Positions 17,521 to 27,058 of a stretch of DNA of 64,000 nt are shown here, in pieces. The DNA comes from Pedobacter lusitanus (lineage in GTDB: Bacteria > Bacteroidota > Bacteroidia > Sphingobacteriales > Sphingobacteriaceae). Positions within the stretch are counted from its first letter, which is position 1. The number at the start of each line of letters is the position of its first letter. The notes beneath the pieces were generated by a model that made no database searches, was not told the DNA's origin, and was given only the letters and a program-made list of their open reading frames with translations. The DNA lies in NCBI RefSeq assembly GCF_040026395.1, contig NZ_CP157278.1:1364001-1428000 (forward strand), written 5' to 3'. Made by a program: the position numbers and the translations under genes.

Positions 17521-18871
17521 TACTAAATATATTCTCCAGCAAATCATCAGTAGTAACCTTACCGGTAATCTCTCCCAAATAATAAAGCGCCTGCTTAATA
17601 TCCATCGCTAAAAAGTCCGAAGTAACCGGATTGATCAACCCCTGAGAAACGCTATTCAACGAATCCTGAGTCTTCCTCAGTGCTTCCACATGTCTGATAT
17701 TAGTAACCAGCGTATGATTATCCGAAAGTTTATCCCCAATCACAGTCTCATACAGCAACTCCTTCAGCTCCTCCACATTCTGATTTTCCTTCGCAGAAAT
17801 CCCTATGAACCTGATCTCCGCAGGTAAATTCAGTTCTTTCAACCTGTCATTAAACGACAAATCAATTTTATTCGCAACAGCTATGAAAGTCAAACCTGGT
17901 TTATACAATCTTGCAATATCGTCCTTAATCTCACTTGCTGTCAGATTCAATACATCGAATAAATAAACCAGCACTGCAGACTGACTAATCTTCTGCATCG
18001 TCTTCTCTACCCCTATCGCTTCAATCGTATCCGTAGCCTCCCTGATCCCCGCAGTATCAATTAATCTGAAATTGATACCATTGATATTCAAAACTTCCTC
18101 AATCGTATCCCTGGTCGTTCCGGCGATCTCACTAACAATTGCCCTGTCCTCATTCAGCAGCGCATTCAATAACGTAGATTTACCCGCATTAGGTCTTCCG
18201 GCAATCACCGTATTAATCCCTTCCTTAATCACGTTCCCTAATTCAAAAGAACGGATCAGTTTATTCAATACTATTGTAATCTTATTAATCAGGTCCTGTA
18301 ACTGATCCCTGTTTGCAAACTCAACATCCTCTTCAGAAAAATCCAGTTCCAATTCGATCATCGAAGCAAAATGGATCAGCTGTTCCCTTAAAATATTCAG
18401 TTCCGTACTAAAACCACCTCTCAACTGATTCATCGCCACACTATGCGCAGCCTGTGAATCTGACGAAATCAGATCTGCTACAGCTTCCGCCTGAGACAAA
18501 TCCATTGCACCATTTAAAAATGCCCTTAGCGTAAATTCTCCCGGTTTAGCTGCAGAAGCACCCTTTTTGATTAATAAATTAATAATCTGCTGGATGATAT
18601 AATTTGATCCGTGGCAGGAGATCTCCACTACATTTTCTTTAGTATAAGATTTAGGACCAACGAACAAACTCACGACCACTTCGTCAATCACGATGTCGCC
18701 ATCTTTGATCAGTCCGAAATGCAGGGTATGCGTAGGTTGGTTTAACAGATTTTTTCCGCTAAATACGGAATTGGTGATCTCAATAGCATCTTTCCCGGAT
18801 AAACGGATTACACCAATGGCACCCGATCCAGGTGGGGTTGATAAAGCTACTATTGTTTCATTTGTAATCAT
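17501..18871 (-). CDS. mnmE: tRNA uridine-5-carboxymethylaminomethyl GTPase MnmE
   Basis: A 456-residue protein of normal length. With MnmG it makes the 5-carboxymethylaminomethyl modification at wobble U34 of certain tRNAs, in the cytoplasm. Visible are the folate-binding N-domain (STPPGSGAIGVIRLSG), the G domain inserted in the helical domain with Walker A AGRPNAGKST, switch region GTTRDTIEE, DTAGIR and NKIDL, and the terminal FCIGK with the Cys needed for activity. The gene is intact even though the island lies against its 3' end, as expected when the element restores the coding end. Confidence 0.97.
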   Translation of the reverse strand: MITNETIVALSTPPGSGAIGVIRLSGKDAIEITNSVFSGKNLLNQPTHTLHFGLIKDGDIVIDEVVVSLFVGPKSYTKENVVEISCHGSNYIIQQIINLLIKKGASAAKPGEFTLRAFLNGAMDLSQAEAVADLISSDSQAAHSVAMNQLRGGFSTELNILREQLIHFASMIELELDFSEEDVEFANRDQLQDLINKITIVLNKLIRSFELGNVIKEGINTVIAGRPNAGKSTLLNALLNEDRAIVSEIAGTTRDTIEEVLNINGINFRLIDTAGIREATDTIEAIGVEKTMQKISQSAVLVYLFDVLNLTASEIKDDIARLYKPGLTFIAVANKIDLSFNDRLKELNLPAEIRFIGISAKENQNVEELKELLYETVIGDKLSDNHTLVTNIRHVEALRKTQDSLNSVSQGLINPVTSDFLAMDIKQALYYLGEITGKVTTDDLLENIFSKFCIGK

Positions 18872-18967
18872 AACGGACAGAACTTAGATTTAAGATTGCG
18901 CAAAAATACCCAAACATTTCCTATCTTTTCATGTTTAACCATTGAAAATTAACATTTACATTACAAT

Positions 18968-20089
18968 ATGAAAGAATTACCCCTCACCGTCAGGCGGTCC
19001 ATTGAATTACTCGGTCTGGTGCTTATCGGTGCGTTATTTGTTGTTGCAAGCGATATTATCATGCCCGTTATCATGGCATTTTTTATCAGTATCATGCTCC
19101 TTCCGGTCTATCGTTTTCTGAGAAAATATAAAGTTCCGGAAATCATAGCTATTATTTTCCCTATCCTTCTGGTGGTAATTTTTATCGGATTAATCGCCTG
19201 GTTCTTTACCGCTCAGGTAGGAAACCTCGTTTCAGATTTCCCTGAGATTAAGAAAAACATGGCCCAGCACTTAAAATCACTAAGTGAATGGATCAGTAGT
19301 GTGAGCAGTTACTCACCTACCGAACAAATGAATTTCATCAACAAGAAGAGCAATGACCTGCTAAATATGGCCGGAGGCATGGCAAGTGGCGCAGCAGTAA
19401 CGTTGAGCTCTTTATTCGTATTTGTCGGTCTGCTGCCGATCTATATTTATCTGATGCTTTTCTATAAAGACATTCTGTTACGTTTCATTTTCATGTGGTT
19501 TAAAACAACAGATCATCCAAAAGTTAAAGACGCGATCTATGAAACTGAATCTATTATCAAAAACTATCTGGTAGGTCTGCTGATCCAGATTACCTATATG
19601 ACGATCCTTCTGGGAGGTTTATTAATGCTTTTCGGTATTCAGCACGCTTTACTGATCGGAATTATCTTTGCCATCCTTAACCTTATCCCTTATGTAGGTG
19701 CCTTAATAGGGAACATTATCGGCGTACTGCTCACCATAACCGCCTCAACCTCCCTGGCACCGGTGGTTACAGTTTTAGCAGTAATTGCTGCAGTTCAGTT
19801 CCTCGACAATAATATTCTGATGCCAAGAATAGTTGGTTCAAAAGTAAAAATCAATGCCCTGATGGCGATTTTAGGCGTAGTTGTCGGCGGCAGCGTTGCC
19901 GGAGTTTCCGGGATGTTTTTAGCCATGCCATTGATCGCCGTTCTTAAAGTCATCTTTGACAGAACAGAATCATTTAAACAATGGGGTGTACTTTTTGGAG
20001 ATGAGCGTCCGGCAAAAAGCCCAATGACTTTTCCCGGTTTCAGGCGAAAAGGCCCTGTTGAATTAACATCAGGAACGCAAAAAGATTAA
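18968..20089 (+). CDS. AI-2E family permease (PerM/TqsA-like)
   Basis: A 373-residue inner-membrane protein with about eight hydrophobic segments in the order typical of the AI-2E exporter/PerM family, including the paired N-terminal segments, a loop of about 70 residues, and the conserved NLIPYVGALIGNIIGVLL stretch (about 239-256). Members export small molecules or act in ion/osmotic stress; the substrate cannot be told from sequence. It is transcribed divergently from mnmE with a 96-base spacer and is followed by a hairpin terminator. Confidence 0.9.
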   Translation: MKELPLTVRRSIELLGLVLIGALFVVASDIIMPVIMAFFISIMLLPVYRFLRKYKVPEIIAIIFPILLVVIFIGLIAWFFTAQVGNLVSDFPEIKKNMAQHLKSLSEWISSVSSYSPTEQMNFINKKSNDLLNMAGGMASGAAVTLSSLFVFVGLLPIYIYLMLFYKDILLRFIFMWFKTTDHPKVKDAIYETESIIKNYLVGLLIQITYMTILLGGLLMLFGIQHALLIGIIFAILNLIPYVGALIGNIIGVLLTITASTSLAPVVTVLAVIAAVQFLDNNILMPRIVGSKVKINALMAILGVVVGGSVAGVSGMFLAMPLIAVLKVIFDRTESFKQWGVLFGDERPAKSPMTFPGFRRKGPVELTSGTQKD

Positions 20090-20114
20090 CCAGATTTCTA
20101 AAAATTATTTCACG

Positions 20115-20148
20115 ACAAAACCACGAAGAGCAATCTTTGTGGTTTTGT
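20115..20148 (+). terminator. Intrinsic terminator after the AI-2E permease
   Basis: ACAAAACCACGAAG pairs with CTTTGTGGTTTTGT (14 pairs, one G-U), loop AGCAAT. It starts 26 bases after the stop. Confidence 0.6.
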
Positions 20149-20279
20149 TGTAAACACCCCTTTTATAAGCGCTTCAAAACCCGGAATTACCTTCCAAAAC
20201 CGGCTAAAAAAACAACCGAAAAACATCTAAAAAATCACCTTTGCAACTCACTGATAATAAGCACACTACCCATACCTTG

Positions 20280-20334
20280 TTCAGACATCATTCAGACAAG
20301 GTTCAGAGGCTATACAGACAAAGTTCAGCTCCAT
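20280..20334. repeat. 11-bp periodic TTCAGAC repeats upstream of DUF6266
   Basis: TTCAGAC-like heptamers begin at 20280, 20291, 20302 (TTCAGAG), 20313 (TACAGAC) and 20324 (TTCAGCT), each followed by four variable bases. The strict 11-base period puts every copy on the same face of the helix. The rest of the 350-base spacer (20090-20439) holds a terminator and no gene. Confidence 0.6.
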
Positions 20335-20439
20335 TCGAATAACAGCTGAATAAGCTTTTAATAATTTCTTATTTATACACTTATAACTATAATTCCAGAA
20401 CACCTTTTCCCCTATATTGTAACACCAATCAGATCTATT

Positions 20440-21090
20440 ATGGCAATTATACAGGAAGGCACCGTACTGGCAGGTATCAGAGGAAGAATCGGAAACGTCG
20501 TTATTTATACCTGGAAGAACAAGGTATGCGCTCGTTCATTACCCGCCAAACCCCGCAAAAAAAGGCCAAGAACTATACCTCAGCAGGCTCAGGCTAATAA
20601 AATGAAAGTGTTAAGTCCGTTTTTAAATGCTGTTAAGCCCTTCTTAAGAACGGGTTTCAAACAAATAGCCGCAGGCAGGAACATTACGGCAAACAATGCA
20701 GCCAAATCTGCCAACCTGTTAACAGGTATAAAGGGTGAATTTCCTAACCAGGAGATCAGCTGGGACACTATTTTAGTCGCCGACGGGCCACTGCAAAAGC
20801 CAGAAAATGTAACCGTTCAGGTAGCAGAAAACGCCTTTCATTTCACCTGGGACAAGGATAAGACCGCAGAAAGCAATCCAAATGACAGAGCCATTATCCT
20901 GTTATACAGTAAAACCTACAGGCGCCCCCATATCAATTACAGTGGCGCCCGCAGAGACGAGTTAAAAGACACCTTTTACCTCGATCCTTTTTACCTGAAA
21001 AAGAATACTTACGAAGTATTTATAGCCTTTAAAGATGTCATGAGTGACAAAGTATCTAAAAGTGTGTATTGCGGCAGATTCATAACCTAG
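20440..21090 (+). CDS. DUF6266 family protein
   Basis: A 216-residue protein of a family common and often multicopy in Pedobacter and relatives, with no known function. The conserved N-terminus has GTVLAGIRGRIGNVVIYTWK and a basic segment PRKKRPRT, followed by a C-terminal beta-rich half (VTVQVAENAFHFTW). It has no signal peptide. The gene stands alone, 350 bases from the previous one, behind a periodic repeat array. A structural role resembling phage or secretion-machine parts has been wondered about, but nothing here supports it. Confidence 0.85.
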   Translation: MAIIQEGTVLAGIRGRIGNVVIYTWKNKVCARSLPAKPRKKRPRTIPQQAQANKMKVLSPFLNAVKPFLRTGFKQIAAGRNITANNAAKSANLLTGIKGEFPNQEISWDTILVADGPLQKPENVTVQVAENAFHFTWDKDKTAESNPNDRAIILLYSKTYRRPHINYSGARRDELKDTFYLDPFYLKKNTYEVFIAFKDVMSDKVSKSVYCGRFIT

Positions 21091-21205
21091 CCCACCATAC
21101 CAAAAAACGAATGGCCGAACAACTCCTCCAGAGTCATTCAGCCATTCCGTATAATACTTTGCAACGGCTACAACAGAGCCGTAGCTTTACACTATAAAAA
21201 CCTTT

Positions 21206-22549
21206 CTAGCTCATCGAAGGAAACGATATACCCTTTATTTTTCTAAACATTTCAACCGCATAAATATCGGTCATACCGGAAACGAAATCCAGCACACAAA
21301 GTATCTTTGTATAATCATCCGTCTCTTTCGTTTTAAACTGATTAGGTATCAGCTCAACCAGTTTTTTATGATACTTCGACTCATTATTCAGATAAGCAGG
21401 AATAAACTCTTCCAGCAAGCCTCCCATAACCTTATAACCGGCAACCTCGATCTGTACAACAGAAGAGTAATTATAAATCTTTTTGATAGAGATCCGCTCG
21501 ATATACTTCATAATGGATAAGAAAGGCTCATGAATCGCATCCATTAAACTCACATTAAAGTCACCATTTAAAATAGCTTCCTGGTTATCATAAAATACCT
21601 GAGAACATTGCCCGATTAATGTACTGATAGATTTTGCACGCATCAGCGTAATCTTTGCATCATCATCCTCCATTTCAGCTAAACGTGCCGGCAATTTCAC
21701 ATCATTACATAAAGGAAGAAGCAGACTTTCCACCTCCTCATAAGAAAGAATTTTGAGGCGGTGTGCATCTTCCAGATCAATGATATTATAACAAATATCA
21801 TCCGCAGCTTCAACCAGGTAAACCAGTGGATGGCGCTTATAAACCAGCGGTTCATCCTGAACCCTGATCAGCCCCATTTCTTCCGCTATCTTCTTAAATC
21901 CACTTTGTTCGGCCTGGAAAAAGCCATATTTCTTGGTATAAATATTCGTTCTGTCGTGCCCTGCTACAGCAGCGCAGGGATATTTTGCAATCGAAGCCAG
22001 TGTCGCATAGGTCAAAGCAAAGCCGCCCGTACCTTTTCCGGCAAAAGCATGAGTCAATATTCTTAGTGCATTCGCATTTCCTTCAAAATTGATCAGGTCT
22101 TCCCACTGCGCCTCACTGACCCTGTCTTTATAAATTTTCCCGTCTCCGGTAGTAAAATAATGAGAGATAGCGGATTCGCCGGAATGTCCGAAAGCCGGAT
22201 TTCCCAGATCATGTGCCAGACAAGCCGAAGCAATGATATTACCAACCTCTACCAGTAAAGGACAGGTTTCATCTATATTCGGATCAGCCTCTTTCATTCT
22301 GTTATAAAAAATAGTTCCCAGAGATCTCCCTACACTTGCCACTTCCAAACTATGAGTCAGTCTGTTATGAACAAACACACTTCCCGGTAAAGGGAATACC
22401 TGTGTTTTGTTCTGTAACCTCCTGAATGGAGAAGAAAAGATAATTCTGTCATAGTCACGCTGAAACTCAGATCTTGCCTCTTTTTCATTTCCGGCAAAAC
22501 GATCTTCATTTCCCCAACGCTTAGCAGACAATAATTTTTTCCAATTCAT
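21206..22549 (-). CDS. dgt: dGTP triphosphohydrolase (HD domain)
   Basis: About 447 residues from the chosen Met at 22549 (MNWKKLLSAKRWG), the usual beginning of this family in Bacteroidota; an upstream in-frame ATG at 22573 adds eight poorly matching residues. The HD-domain metal site is seen in RLTHSLEVASVGR and AHDLGNPAFGHSGE, and the ADDICYNIIDLEDAHRL segment completes the family signature. The enzyme splits dGTP to deoxyguanosine and triphosphate and so tunes dNTP pools; some members restrict phage. It stands downstream of argS, separated by a terminator. Confidence 0.93.
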   Translation of the reverse strand: MNWKKLLSAKRWGNEDRFAGNEKEARSEFQRDYDRIIFSSPFRRLQNKTQVFPLPGSVFVHNRLTHSLEVASVGRSLGTIFYNRMKEADPNIDETCPLLVEVGNIIASACLAHDLGNPAFGHSGESAISHYFTTGDGKIYKDRVSEAQWEDLINFEGNANALRILTHAFAGKGTGGFALTYATLASIAKYPCAAVAGHDRTNIYTKKYGFFQAEQSGFKKIAEEMGLIRVQDEPLVYKRHPLVYLVEAADDICYNIIDLEDAHRLKILSYEEVESLLLPLCNDVKLPARLAEMEDDDAKITLMRAKSISTLIGQCSQVFYDNQEAILNGDFNVSLMDAIHEPFLSIMKYIERISIKKIYNYSSVVQIEVAGYKVMGGLLEEFIPAYLNNESKYHKKLVELIPNQFKTKETDDYTKILCVLDFVSGMTDIYAVEMFRKIKGISFPSMS

Positions 22550-22593
22550 AAAAGATAAAATAATGAGCCGCAATATTACTTTTATTCGGGCGC

Positions 22594-22630
22594 AAAAAAA
22601 AAGAGGTGCTCATTTAATAGCACCTCTTTT
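22594..22630 (-). terminator. Intrinsic terminator after argS
   Basis: AAAAGAGGTGCT (22599-22610) pairs perfectly with AGCACCTCTTTT (22619-22630), loop of 8. On the minus strand it is followed by a long T run (A run on the plus strand at 22594-22602). It ends argS transcription 37 bases after the stop. Confidence 0.85.
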
Positions 22631-22666
22631 ATTAAAATTGCATAATTATTATGCAGAAAGGTATGA

Positions 22667-24448
22667 TTACATTCTTTCAGGAACCTCAATTCCTAAAATG
22701 CGCATTCCTGATTTCAGAATATTAGCAGTTACCCAGCTCAGGTTTAATCTGTGCTGTTTCATGGCTGCGTTCTCTTCTTTCACAATCGGTGGAATCTCAT
22801 GATAGAATTTATTGAACATTTTAGCTACCTCATAAATGTAGTTGGCTAAACTTGCCGGGCTGAAAGCTTTAGCCGCAGCAGCGATCTCTGCAGGATATCC
22901 TGATAATAAAATTATCATTTCAAGCTCAGTAGCTGATAATTCGATATCATTGGCTACATGCTCCCCTTTTTTATAATCCGCTTTGCTTAACAGCGATTTA
23001 ATCCTTGCATGCGTATATTGAATAAACGGCCCTGTATTCCCCTGGAAGTCGATAGACTCTGCAGGATCAAATAACAAACGTTTCTTAGGCTCAACCTTTA
23101 GCAGGAAGTATTTCAACGCGCCCATACCAATTTTATAGTAAAGACTTGCTTTTTCTTCCTCCTCAAAATGATCAACTTTACCCAGTGCTTCAGTTTTCTG
23201 TTTAGCAGTGGCGATCATTTCAGCGATCAGGTCATCCGCATCAACTACAGTACCTTCACGGGATTTCATTTTTCCGCTGGGCAGATCGACCATTCCATAA
23301 GATAAATGATATAATCCTTTCGCCCAGCTTTTACCTAACTTATCTAAAATCAGGAATAAAACCTTAAAATGATAATCCTGCTCGTTACCTACCACATAAA
23401 TAGACTCGTCCATTTTGAAGTCATCAAATTTCATCTGGGCAGTTCCCAGATCCTGGGTGATATAAACAGAAGTACCATCCGCACGCAGCACCAGTTTCTG
23501 ATCCAGACCATCTTCAGTCAGGTCGATCCATACTGAACCATCAGGTTTCTTAAAGAAAACACCTTTGGCCAGGCCTTCTTCGACAGTATCTTTGCCCAGT
23601 AGGTATGTATTACTTTCATAATAATACTGATCAAAATCAACACCCAGGTTTTTATAACTTACAGCGAAGCCATCATAAACCCACCCGTTCATTTTCTTCC
23701 ACAATGTGATAACCGCTTCATCACCAGCTTCCCAGGCTAATAACATAGCCTGAGCTTCTTTGATTAAAGGCGCATTCTTTTTAGCTTCATCTTCAGTCTG
23801 ACCAGCTTCTTTAAGTGTTTCGATTTCCTTTTTGTATTCTTTATCGAAGATCACATAATACTTGCCAACCAGGTGATCGCCTTTTAAGCCAGAGCTTTCA
23901 GGAGTCTCTCCGTTGCCCCATTTCTGCCAGGCCAGCATAGATTTACAGATGTGTATACCTCTGTCGTTGACAAGGTTAACCTTAAATACCTCTGCCCCGT
24001 TTGCTTTAAGCAGTTCAGAAACAGAATAGCCTAATAAGTTATTACGTACGTGTCCTAAATGAAGTGGTTTATTCGTATTTGGCGAAGAATATTCGACCAT
24101 TACTTTTTTTCCTGTTGATGGAATCGTACCAAATTCTTCCTTAAGCAGGTCAGTCTGGAAAAGATCAACCCAGTAAGTTGTGGCGATGCTCAGGTTTAAA
24201 AACCCTTTTACCACATTAAAAGCAGTAACCTCTTCGATATGTGCTTTAAGGTATTCCCCAAGTTCGGTAGCAGTTACTTCAGGTGATTTTTTAGAAAAGC
24301 GGACTACAGGAAACACAACGATAGTGATTTCGCCTTCAAATTCGCTGCGCGTATCCTGAAGACTCACTTGTGATTCCGGTAAATCCTGTTGGTATAGTTC
24401 TTTGACTGCGTTAACAGTCGCGGTAATAATATGTTGTTGGATATTCAT
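22667..24448 (-). CDS. argS: Arginyl-tRNA synthetase
   Basis: About 593 residues from MNIQQHIITATVN at 24448, placed seven bases beyond the arginase stop; the longer frame would overlap arginase. The class I signature is SSPNTNKPLHLGHVRNN (HIGH = HLGH) and the KMSK counterpart is KMKSREGTVV, the degenerate form usual in this family. The DALR anticodon-binding domain closes the protein (NTGPFIQYTHARIKSLL onwards). It charges tRNA-Arg. Close coupling with arginase places arginine consumption and use in one operon. Confidence 0.97.
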   Translation of the reverse strand: MNIQQHIITATVNAVKELYQQDLPESQVSLQDTRSEFEGEITIVVFPVVRFSKKSPEVTATELGEYLKAHIEEVTAFNVVKGFLNLSIATTYWVDLFQTDLLKEEFGTIPSTGKKVMVEYSSPNTNKPLHLGHVRNNLLGYSVSELLKANGAEVFKVNLVNDRGIHICKSMLAWQKWGNGETPESSGLKGDHLVGKYYVIFDKEYKKEIETLKEAGQTEDEAKKNAPLIKEAQAMLLAWEAGDEAVITLWKKMNGWVYDGFAVSYKNLGVDFDQYYYESNTYLLGKDTVEEGLAKGVFFKKPDGSVWIDLTEDGLDQKLVLRADGTSVYITQDLGTAQMKFDDFKMDESIYVVGNEQDYHFKVLFLILDKLGKSWAKGLYHLSYGMVDLPSGKMKSREGTVVDADDLIAEMIATAKQKTEALGKVDHFEEEEKASLYYKIGMGALKYFLLKVEPKKRLLFDPAESIDFQGNTGPFIQYTHARIKSLLSKADYKKGEHVANDIELSATELEMIILLSGYPAEIAAAAKAFSPASLANYIYEVAKMFNKFYHEIPPIVKEENAAMKQHRLNLSWVTANILKSGMRILGIEVPERM

Positions 24449-24452
24449 AATT

Positions 24453-25403
24453 CTATTCGTTTCTAAAGGCATTCGTTGCCTTAATTAAAATCTCAAATGC
24501 GTGCTCAGCCATTTGATTTTCCCGGTCAAGGGTGGGATTAACTTCTACTATCTCAAAACAACATACCTTTTGATAAGCAAGGAATCTGGACATCAGTCCA
24601 CCTGCTTCACGTTCAGTAAGCCCCTGAGCTACCGGGGTTCCGGTACCTCTTGAAGCTGTAGGATCCATAGAATCCACATCAAAAGATACATAAATCAAAT
24701 CGCATTGATCCAGATATTGCATGGTTTCAATAACGATTCTTTCTACTCCTCTTTTCCGGACTTCAGCAGTGCTGTACATCTTTACTTTGTTTTTCCGCAG
24801 TAAAGACTCTTCCGGTTTCTCCATATCCCGCGCAGAAATCAGCACAAGATCGCTATAACTAATCTTCGGTGCAATTTTACCTACATTTTTTAACTGATAC
24901 CAGTAGTTTAGTGTCTCCTGGTCAAGTTCATTAACTTTAGCATCAAGATTGTCCTCATCAAGCACCATAGCAAGAGGCATTCCGTGCATATTTCCGGACG
25001 GTGTAGTATAAGGAGAGTGCATATCTGAGTGTGCATCGATCCAGATTACACCTAATTTCGATTTAGGATATGCTTTTTTTATTCCTGTGATTGTACCTGC
25101 AGCTGTGCTGTGGTCGCCGGCTAAAACAATTGGAAACTCGTTTCTTCCCAGAGTTTCGGTCACTTCATCAGCAACTCTTTCTACCATGGTTAAAATTCCG
25201 GAAATCCGCTTTGCGAACGGGCTACCGGTGTTTTCAAGCAATAAATGGTTCTCATTCGGAACCTCAACTGACTTATGTTTTTTAAAAAATCTACTCCCAA
25301 AATCTAGTGCGGCAATCTTTATCGCGTCAACGCCCAGGCTGGCACCACGTGTACCTGCGCCCAACTCCGACTTAACTTCTATAATCTTTAAGCTCTTCGT
25401 CAT
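24453..25403 (-). CDS. rocF: Arginase
   Basis: A 316-residue ureohydrolase that converts arginine to ornithine and urea. The two-manganese site is complete: AGDHS, IDAHSDMH, and SFDVDSMDP, with the substrate-binding loop SGNMHGMP. The length is normal for bacterial arginases. It precedes argS with only four bases between the arginase stop and the argS start. It is divergent from arginine decarboxylase, so the two arginine-degrading routes share a 102-base control region. Confidence 0.93.
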   Translation of the reverse strand: MTKSLKIIEVKSELGAGTRGASLGVDAIKIAALDFGSRFFKKHKSVEVPNENHLLLENTGSPFAKRISGILTMVERVADEVTETLGRNEFPIVLAGDHSTAAGTITGIKKAYPKSKLGVIWIDAHSDMHSPYTTPSGNMHGMPLAMVLDEDNLDAKVNELDQETLNYWYQLKNVGKIAPKISYSDLVLISARDMEKPEESLLRKNKVKMYSTAEVRKRGVERIVIETMQYLDQCDLIYVSFDVDSMDPTASRGTGTPVAQGLTEREAGGLMSRFLAYQKVCCFEIVEVNPTLDRENQMAEHAFEILIKATNAFRNE

Positions 25404-25505
25404 AAAATAAAATTACCAGTGTATTTTAAAGTGTTTATCTTTGGCACCAAAATTAACTCATTTTAATTTGTCAACCCTTTAAATAATTGTTCAAAAATAT
25501 AAAAA

Positions 25506-26897
25506 ATGCAGAGTTACTCCGAATTTCTTGATCTAAGTGTAGGTTTTCCTCAAGAAGGATACAGTGTCATAGATGACGAACTATACTTTCAGGATCTGAA
25601 TTTAATGGAAATGATTGAAACTTATGGTACACCATTGCGTTTCACTTATCTTCCGATGATCACTAAAAAAATCCAGCAGGCGAAACTGTTGTTTCAGACT
25701 GCGATCATCAAGAACAATTACCGTGGAGATTACAAGTATTGCTATTGTACAAAGAGCTCACACTTCAGACACATTGTTGAAGAAGCTTTAAAGAATGGCA
25801 TTCACTTAGAGACATCGTCCGCGTTCGACATGCCGATGATTGAGGCCCTTGAGAAAAAAGGAGCCCTGACCAAAGACATCACCGTTATTTGCAATGGTTT
25901 TAAAACGTATCAGTACAAACAATATATCATTGATATGTTGCATGACGGATACAAGAACATCATTCCCGTATTAGACAACAAAGAAGAATTCAATCTTTTT
26001 GATGACGAAGTGGAATTGGAAACACCTTGTAATTTAGGTATCCGTATTGCCGCAGAAGAGCAGCCGGACTCGCAATTCTATACTTCCCGTTTAGGTGTAC
26101 GTATGGAAGATGTAATTGAGTTCTACAACAATAAAATCTCTGCAAACCCTAACTTCAGGGTTAAATTACTGCATTTCTTTATCAACTCTGGGATTACGGA
26201 TTCTCCATACTACTGGAATGAGCTGGAGAAATACGTAACCCTTTACTGTAAATTCAAAAAAATCAATCCTGAGCTGGATACTTTAGATATTGGTGGTGGT
26301 ATGCCATTCAAAGACTCCCTGGTATTCGACTTTGATTATGAATACATGGTTAACGAGATCGTTAAACGTATCAAAGAAATTTGTGCTGAACACGATGTAG
26401 TAGAACCGGATATCATTACTGAATTTGGTAAATACACAGTTGCAGAAGCATCTGGTATACTTTATAAAGTATTGGGACGTAAACAGCAGAATGACCGTGA
26501 AAAATGGTTGATGCTTGATGGTTCATTCATCACTAATCTTCCTGATGTATGGGCTTTAAACCAGAAATACATCCTGCTTCCTATCAATAACTGGGATGCG
26601 GAATACGAAAGAGTCAATCTTGGTGGTATTACCTGCGATGGTCAGGATTACTACAACCAGGAAGCGCATATGAACTCGGTATTTATGCCAAAAACACGTA
26701 AAGTACAATATCTTGGTTTCTTTAATACAGGGGCTTACCAGGAAGTACTGAGCGGATATGGTGGAATTCACCACTGCCTGTTACCAAGTCCGAAACATGT
26801 GATTATCCGTCGTAACCGCGATGAGACTTTCAACTTTGAGGTATTTGGAGAAGAGCAAAACAGCAAGCAGGTTCTGAAAATTCTGGGTTATACCTAG
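25506..26897 (+). CDS. speA: Arginine decarboxylase (PLP, alanine-racemase fold)
   Basis: A 463-residue PLP enzyme that makes agmatine from arginine, the first step to polyamines. The barrel domain begins with YGTPLRFTYLP. The cofactor Lys sits in YCYCTKSSHF (about residue 81). The glycine-rich phosphate loop is LDIGGGMPF, and a conserved acidic site LMLDGSFITNLPD lies in the C-terminal barrel. It is shorter than the E. coli SpeA and of the form usual in Bacteroidota. It is divergent from the arginase-argS operon and is followed by a strong terminator. Confidence 0.9.
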   Translation: MQSYSEFLDLSVGFPQEGYSVIDDELYFQDLNLMEMIETYGTPLRFTYLPMITKKIQQAKLLFQTAIIKNNYRGDYKYCYCTKSSHFRHIVEEALKNGIHLETSSAFDMPMIEALEKKGALTKDITVICNGFKTYQYKQYIIDMLHDGYKNIIPVLDNKEEFNLFDDEVELETPCNLGIRIAAEEQPDSQFYTSRLGVRMEDVIEFYNNKISANPNFRVKLLHFFINSGITDSPYYWNELEKYVTLYCKFKKINPELDTLDIGGGMPFKDSLVFDFDYEYMVNEIVKRIKEICAEHDVVEPDIITEFGKYTVAEASGILYKVLGRKQQNDREKWLMLDGSFITNLPDVWALNQKYILLPINNWDAEYERVNLGGITCDGQDYYNQEAHMNSVFMPKTRKVQYLGFFNTGAYQEVLSGYGGIHHCLLPSPKHVIIRRNRDETFNFEVFGEEQNSKQVLKILGYT

Positions 26898-26930
26898 CCC
26901 CGGGTTATACCGGTATCATAAAAACATCAA

Positions 26931-26960
26931 ATCCCGTTCTGGAAAGAGCGGGATTTTTTT
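26931..26960 (+). terminator. Intrinsic terminator after speA
   Basis: ATCCCGTTCT pairs with AGAGCGGGAT (one G-U), loop GGAA, followed by seven T. Confidence 0.9.
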
Positions 26961-26995
26961 ATTTCAGAAAACCGTAAATAGTCCTATCAATACAC

Positions 26996-27041
26996 CGAAG
27001 GATCTATTTCGCCGGCTCTGAATATCCGTTTTCTTTGCATC
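26996..27041 (+). promoter_or_regulatory. Promoter/operator of the MFS gene, shared with the SIP gene
   Basis: CGAAG-N3-CTATTTC-N19-TTTCTTTG-N-ATC lies just ahead of the MFS start. TTTCTTTG is one base from the Bacteroidota -7 box TAnnTTTG, and TTTC, 19 bases upstream, sits at the -33 position. The same layout recurs before the siderophore-interacting gene at 29581. Confidence 0.6.
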
Positions 27042-27058
27042 GTTAAAAAACAAGATAC

